A stretch of DNA of 64,000 nucleotides from Pedobacter ghigonis (GTDB lineage Bacteria > Bacteroidota > Bacteroidia > Sphingobacteriales > Sphingobacteriaceae). The DNA lies in assembly GCF_903166585.1 (NCBI RefSeq), contig NZ_CAESCM010000010.1, forward strand, positions 62,001 to 126,000. The letters run 5' to 3'. Below the pieces are notes generated by a model, which was given only the letters and a program-made list of their open reading frames with translations, did no database searches and had not been told where the DNA came from. Below are positions 60,144-64,000 of this stretch, one piece after another. How positions within the stretch are numbered: the stretch's first letter is position 1; each line of letters opens with the position of its first letter. A program made the translations under genes and the position numbers.

Positions 60144-61127
60144 TTAAAAGTTGGCTGCTTTTAACTTCAAGCCTGCAGTTTCTTCCAGTCCGAACATTAA
60201 GTTCATATTCTGAACCGCTTGTCCGCTGGCACCTTTTAACAGGTTATCGATAATACTGATGACAAATAGTTTGTTGCCATGTTTTTCGATATGCACCAAT
60301 GCTTTATTGGTATTTACAACCTGTTTTAGATCAATATTTTTCCGGCTTACGTGTGTAAAAGGATGCGCACTGTAATAATCTTCGTAAATGGTTTGTGCCT
60401 CTTCTAAAGTAAGATCGCTTTCCATGTACATTGCCGCCAAAATACCACGGGTAAAAGCACCACGTTGCGGAATGAAGTTTAAAGTATTGGCAAGTGAGGG
60501 TTGCAACTGCAGCAAGCTTTCGCTAATCTCATTTAAATGCTGATGCTCAAAAGCCTTATAAATAGATAGATTATTATTTCTCCAGCTAAAATGTGATGTT
60601 GTAGCTAAGCTCTGTCCAGCTCCTGTAGAACCCGTAGTAGCATTAATGTGCACTTCTTGCTTAATTAGCCCTTTAGCGGCCAATGGCAATAAACCTAACT
60701 GAATACAAGTTGCAAAACAGCCTGGGTTAGCAATGTTGCTTGCCGATTTAATTTTATCGCGGTTCAATTCAGGAAGTCCGTAAACAAATTCACGGTTTTC
60801 GAAAGTAGATTTCTCGTGCAACCTGAAGTCTTGCGATAAATCTATTACTTTGATGTTTTCGTTAATTGGATTTGCGGCTAAAAACTTCTTTGCATCGCCA
60901 TGGCCAACGCAAAGAAAAAGCACATCAATATCCTGCGGAATATCATTTACGAAACGTAAATCGGTATCGCCTATTAAATCGGTATGCACATCAGAAATTA
61001 GGTTTCCGGCATTACTTGTGCTGTTTACGAAAGCAATTTCAACATTTGGGTGGTTAACCAAAATGCGCAGCATTTCGCCGCCTGTGTAACCTGCCCCGCC
61101 AATTATCCCTGCTTTAATTTTATTCAT
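60144..61127 (-). CDS. argC: N-acyl-gamma-glutamyl-phosphate reductase
   Basis: ArgC, 327 residues, reduces N-acyl-glutamyl phosphate with NADPH. The N-terminal GIIGGAGYTGGEMLRIL (about 7-23) binds NADPH. The catalytic Cys137 is in NIANPGCFATCIQLGLLPL. The C-terminal part has LNFIPQRGAFTRGILAAMY and KGASGQAVQNMNLMFG. Its start is two bases from the end of the GNAT gene, so these are co-transcribed. The acyl group is probably succinyl rather than acetyl. Confidence 0.95.
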   Translation of the reverse strand: MNKIKAGIIGGAGYTGGEMLRILVNHPNVEIAFVNSTSNAGNLISDVHTDLIGDTDLRFVNDIPQDIDVLFLCVGHGDAKKFLAANPINENIKVIDLSQDFRLHEKSTFENREFVYGLPELNRDKIKSASNIANPGCFATCIQLGLLPLAAKGLIKQEVHINATTGSTGAGQSLATTSHFSWRNNNLSIYKAFEHQHLNEISESLLQLQPSLANTLNFIPQRGAFTRGILAAMYMESDLTLEEAQTIYEDYYSAHPFTHVSRKNIDLKQVVNTNKALVHIEKHGNKLFVISIIDNLLKGASGQAVQNMNLMFGLEETAGLKLKAANF

Positions 61128-61129
61128 CG

Positions 61130-61600
61130 CTATGAGTTTAGTACTATTTTATAAAGAAAAAAATCTTCGTCATTTGCCTGCTTAACAAAGCCTATACTCT
61201 TGTACAAATGCTGTGCGGTATAATTATCGACAGCCGTTTCCAATTGTACAAATGTAGCACCAGTGGTTTTGGCAAAATCCATTGCTGTTTTAATTAGCTT
61301 TTCGCCAATACCTTGTTTGCGGTAATTTGCATCAACGTACAGATCGTTTAAAATCCAGTTTTTGCTTAATCTTACCGAAGAGTATTTTGGGTATAGTTGT
61401 GTAAAACCTACTGCTTGCTGGGTATCCGCATCGATGGCTATAAAAATAACCGATTCATTGTGCTGCAAACGTTCATCGATAAAAGCTTTGGCCATCCCGA
61501 TATCCGAAAACTGATTGTAGAATATACGATATTGGTTAAACAGACCCGCTACCAGATGGGCTTCATTTACTCCTACTCGTTTAATTCCTATATTATTCAC
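61130..61600 (-). CDS. GNAT-family acyltransferase inside the arginine cluster
   Basis: An acyltransferase of 156 residues from GTG 61600, whose start overlaps the cupin stop by 8 bases. A longer frame to ATG 61657 overlaps the cupin gene by 65 bases and its extra residues look out of place. The acyl-CoA pocket motif is DLYVDANYRKQGIGEKLI (about 97-114, R/QxxGxG/A form), followed by VQLETAVDNYTAQHLYKSIGF. It is 2 bases upstream of argC. It could acylate glutamate or something unrelated. Confidence 0.75.
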   Translation of the reverse strand: MNNIGIKRVGVNEAHLVAGLFNQYRIFYNQFSDIGMAKAFIDERLQHNESVIFIAIDADTQQAVGFTQLYPKYSSVRLSKNWILNDLYVDANYRKQGIGEKLIKTAMDFAKTTGATFVQLETAVDNYTAQHLYKSIGFVKQANDEDFFLYKIVLNS

Positions 61601-61943
61601 AATCAGTTCTGTCGTTTTGGGTTGATGGGTAGGAAAAAAGAATAAATTCCAAGTCATCAGGCTCGTTGTTCATGATTTTATGTTTGTGGCCAGCTTTAAT
61701 TTGCAAGCCTTTGTTGGAGTTAACGGTAAAAGTTTCGCCTTCAATTAAAAATGTTGCCTGCCCTTTCAATATGAAGAAAAATTGTGCTGCATAAGTATGA
61801 AAGTGCAATTTCTCAGCGGTTTTCGCAGGCATCAGCTCTTGTTTAACTGATGCCTCCGGGCTGTTTACAAAATTCCATCCATCACAATTATCGCCCCATT
61901 TGTAGTGGCTCAGACATTGCGCTTTGGAAAGGATTTCGTTCAT
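61593..61943 (-). CDS. small cupin protein
   Basis: A single-domain cupin of 116 residues. The metal-site motif region is KLHFHTYAAQFFFILKGQATF (H-x-H and later E positions, about 46-66), followed by GLQIKAGHKHKIMN. Two His, a third His in GHKHK and an acid near VE/EGE could bind a metal. Cupins of this size bind small ligands or act as isomerases or dioxygenases. It overlaps the GNAT gene in the arginine cluster and lies 97 bases from argG. Confidence 0.8.
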   Translation of the reverse strand: MNEILSKAQCLSHYKWGDNCDGWNFVNSPEASVKQELMPAKTAEKLHFHTYAAQFFFILKGQATFLIEGETFTVNSNKGLQIKAGHKHKIMNNEPDDLEFILFSYPSTQNDRTDCE

Positions 61944-62040
61944 TTTTAAGTATTGCGTTTGGTATCGAGTATTTAAGTAGCAGGTACCAAGAGGGGTAAA
62001 ACTTACATTTTACCTCTTCCATTTTACATTTTACAAATAA

Positions 62041-63231
62041 CTATGCTTCCTCTCCGTTTACTTTGTGCCAGATCATTACCTGGTTACCGAAGATTTTAGA
62101 GAAACCTTTAACATCTTCTCCACTCCAGGCATTGTTCATTTCACCGTAGCTGCCAAATTTGTTGCTCATTAAATCGTGGTTAGATTCAATACCGATAATC
62201 TGGAAACGATATGGCAATAGCTCAACAAATACTTTACCGCTCACAAATTTTTGTGTATCGGCTAAAAATGCTTCAATATTCCGCATAATCGGATCGTGAA
62301 ACTGACCTTCGTGCAACCAATTGCCATAGAAAGAAGACAATTGCTCTTTCCAGCTTAACTGCCATTTGGTTAAAGTATGTTTTTCTAAAGTGTGGTGTGC
62401 TTTGATGATAATTACCGGACCAGCAGCCTCGAAACCAACACGGCCTTTAATACCGATAATGGTATCGCCTACGTGGATATCGCGACCAATACCAAAAGGT
62501 TGCGCAATGGCCTGTAATTTCTGGATAGCCCTTACCGGCGCTAATTTTTCGCCATCAATAGCAACCAGTTCACCTTTTTCGAAAGTAAGCTCAATTTTGC
62601 GCGATTCGGTTTCTGAAACCTGCGTAGGCCAGGCACTTTCCGGTAAAGTTTCGTTAGAGGTTAAAGTTTCTTTACCACCTACCGAAGTACCCCATAAACC
62701 TTTGTTGATTGAATACCTTGCTTTTTCAGCGCTATATTCAACACCATGACCGGCCAAATATTCGATTTCGGCTTCACGCGATAATTTTAAATCCCTGATT
62801 GGGGTAATAATTTCAACACCCGGAATCAGGATATTAAAAATCATATCAAAACGAACCTGATCGTTACCTGCACCTGTACTGCCATGTGCTACATAATCAG
62901 CACCGATTTTCTTTACATAATTGGCGATTGCCGTAGCCTGACTTACACGTTCTGCACTAACAGAAAGTGGGTAGGTAGCATTTTTTAATACGTTACCGAA
63001 AATCAGGTATTTAATACAATCTTCATAGTACCCTTCAGTTTCATCTACCACAGCATGCGATTTCACCCCTAAAGCGTAGGCTCTTTTCTCAATTTCCTGT
63101 AATTCCTCATCAGAGAAACCACCAGTATTTACAATTACCGAGTGAACTTCCAACCCACGGTCTTTTGCCAGGTAAATACAACAAAATGAGGTGTCTAATC
63201 CTCCGCTAAATGCTAAAACAACTTTTTTCAT
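62041..63231 (-). CDS. argG: argininosuccinate synthase
   Basis: ArgG, 396 residues, condenses citrulline and aspartate with ATP. It begins VVLAFSGGLDTSFC, the PP-loop. STGAGNDQVRFD (about 116-127) and the C-terminal tetramer region are typical. It starts one base after the upstream GNAT gene. It follows GNAT and precedes the cupin on the minus strand. Confidence 0.96.
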   Translation of the reverse strand: MKKVVLAFSGGLDTSFCCIYLAKDRGLEVHSVIVNTGGFSDEELQEIEKRAYALGVKSHAVVDETEGYYEDCIKYLIFGNVLKNATYPLSVSAERVSQATAIANYVKKIGADYVAHGSTGAGNDQVRFDMIFNILIPGVEIITPIRDLKLSREAEIEYLAGHGVEYSAEKARYSINKGLWGTSVGGKETLTSNETLPESAWPTQVSETESRKIELTFEKGELVAIDGEKLAPVRAIQKLQAIAQPFGIGRDIHVGDTIIGIKGRVGFEAAGPVIIIKAHHTLEKHTLTKWQLSWKEQLSSFYGNWLHEGQFHDPIMRNIEAFLADTQKFVSGKVFVELLPYRFQIIGIESNHDLMSNKFGSYGEMNNAWSGEDVKGFSKIFGNQVMIWHKVNGEEA

Positions 63232-63232
63232 G

Positions 63233-63931
63233 CTATTTAAATAAAAGGGTAAATAAAAATAAAAGGGCTTTTAAGCCTGTTTTTGGCTTAGGTTTAACAA
63301 CCAAACGTTGTTTGATGCGCATAAAGCGCTCGTATAATTTGGGTTTCTTTTGCAGTTCTTCGGCAAATTGTTTGGCTACTTCGTGTTTTTTCTCTGCCGG
63401 ATCGTAAAGCATGGCCGTGCACATGCAGTTTTTACGTTCCTTCATTTTCAAAATTTCGAAGTTTACGCAACTCTGGCAGCCTTTCCAAAATTCTTCATCC
63501 TGGGTAAGTTCGCTGTAAGTAACAGGTTCGTAGCCTAAATCTGAATTGATTTTCATTACGGCTAAGCCAGTTGTTAAACCAAAGATTTTTGCCTTAGGGT
63601 ACAATCTTCTCGATAAGCCAAAAATTTCATTTTTAATGGCTTTGGCCAATCCGGCTTTACGGTATTTCGGACTTACTACCAAACCACTGTTGGCCACAAA
63701 TTGCCCGTGGCTCCAGGTTTCGATATAGCAAAATCCCGCCCATGAACCATCTTTGTGGAAAGCAATAACCGATTTGCCCTCTTGCATCTTGTTAGAGATG
63801 TATTCTGGCGAACGCTTTGCGATACCCGTACCACGCGCTTTCGCAGATTCGGCCATCTCGGTTACAATTTCTTCTGCAAATACACGATGTTCAGGAAGTG
63901 CAACCTGCACTATAAATTCGTTAATATCCAT
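63233..63931 (-). CDS. GNAT-family acyltransferase at the head of the arginine cluster
   Basis: An acyltransferase of 232 residues with the GNAT core ETWSHGQFVANSGLVVSPKYRKAGLAKAIKNEIF (about 71-105; the acyl-CoA loop is RKAGLAKA), a C-terminal half with a Cys cluster (CQSCVNFEILKMKERKNCMC, about 152-171), and a basic tail. It begins MDINEFIVQVALPEH. The start is one base from argG. GNAT proteins at this position in Bacteroidota arginine operons are candidates for the first step, acyl transfer to glutamate (N-succinyl- or N-acetylglutamate synthase, the ArgA role). ArgA and ArgJ are not seen in the window. Confidence 0.82.
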   Translation of the reverse strand: MDINEFIVQVALPEHRVFAEEIVTEMAESAKARGTGIAKRSPEYISNKMQEGKSVIAFHKDGSWAGFCYIETWSHGQFVANSGLVVSPKYRKAGLAKAIKNEIFGLSRRLYPKAKIFGLTTGLAVMKINSDLGYEPVTYSELTQDEEFWKGCQSCVNFEILKMKERKNCMCTAMLYDPAEKKHEVAKQFAEELQKKPKLYERFMRIKQRLVVKPKPKTGLKALLFLFTLLFK

Positions 63932-63946
63932 TCGTTTTCTAACGAA
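63931..63946. promoter_or_regulatory. inverted repeat at the start of the arginine cluster
   Basis: TTCGTT-ttct-AACGAA lies directly upstream of and touching the start codon of the first cluster gene (ATG ends 63931). It could act at the leader RNA or be a binding site. Not a match to the ArgR box. The region beyond 63946 to the window end (about 54 bases) shows no further gene. Confidence 0.3.
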
Positions 63947-64000
63947 AAATTATAAGTATTCTTGTTAATTGGGTTTTTAGAGAGGATCAATTCCTCGTTA

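Overview
The window looks like a chromosome segment from a Sphingobacteriaceae-type Bacteroidota, most like Pedobacter. The reasons are: start codons without Shine-Dalgarno sequences, several TAnnTTTG (-7) promoter boxes, AT-rich spacers, N-succinylornithine-type arginine genes, a WYL regulator, and many short dispersed palindromes between genes. Genus is an inference from style and gene content. No rRNA, canonical tRNA, CRISPR array, insertion sequence or prophage was seen.

Layout. 1-2912: MoxR/chelatase-like ATPase and a membrane metallophosphoesterase. 2997-7578 (minus): a degenerate S9 peptidase lipoprotein, a histidine kinase and an OmpR-type regulator, with three ~80-bp tandem repeats before the regulator gene. 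7807-16096: TPR protein, DUF4286, MazG-like, GT39-like, dtd, then two overlapping genes of unknown function. 16217-23622: KAS III paralogue, clpS, thioredoxin-like protein, rsmA, pdxA, MFS transporter, an unknown protein and a sulfurtransferase. 23756-28671: fatty-acid block DUF177-rpmF-plsX-fabH-accB-accC. 28841-38467: LVIVD lipoprotein, tatC, rpiB, M28 peptidase, lutB, fused E1 dehydrogenase and adenine deaminase. 38557-45149: SprT-like protein, RecD/Pif1-like helicase, prfC and GH32.

45206-51701 is the most unusual part. A WYL regulator is divergent from a ~1 kb gene-free but highly structured leader, followed by a slipin (SPFH) protein, two different Pol-beta-type nucleotidyltransferases (RlaP/PF10127 type) and the RNA ligase RtcB. 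The leader holds two tandem modules with tRNA parts in circularly permuted order (T arm, closed acceptor stem, D arm). The first has canonical tRNA spacing throughout and its anticodon stem forms between its two outer ends. This resembles bacterial Y RNAs (YrlA type), which mimic tRNA, but no Ro/TROVE gene lies in the window. I read the locus as an RNA-damage response and repair operon with its own tRNA-mimic RNA. A 29-bp motif repeated at the presumed divergent promoters is a candidate operator.

51916-63931 (minus): a long arginine cluster running GNAT-argG-cupin-GNAT-argC-argD-argF'-argB-proC-M20 deacylase-argH-aminotransferase. The transcarbamylase has Val90 at the position that separates succinyl- from acetyl-ornithine enzymes, which points to the succinylated pathway of Bacteroidota.

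Spacers carry a family of imperfect palindromes (TGTCATTCTGA/CGTCATTGCGA type), mostly between convergent genes, plus strong bidirectional hairpin terminators. Start sites were moved from the longest possible reading frame where an internal ATG/GTG fits better; each case is noted.
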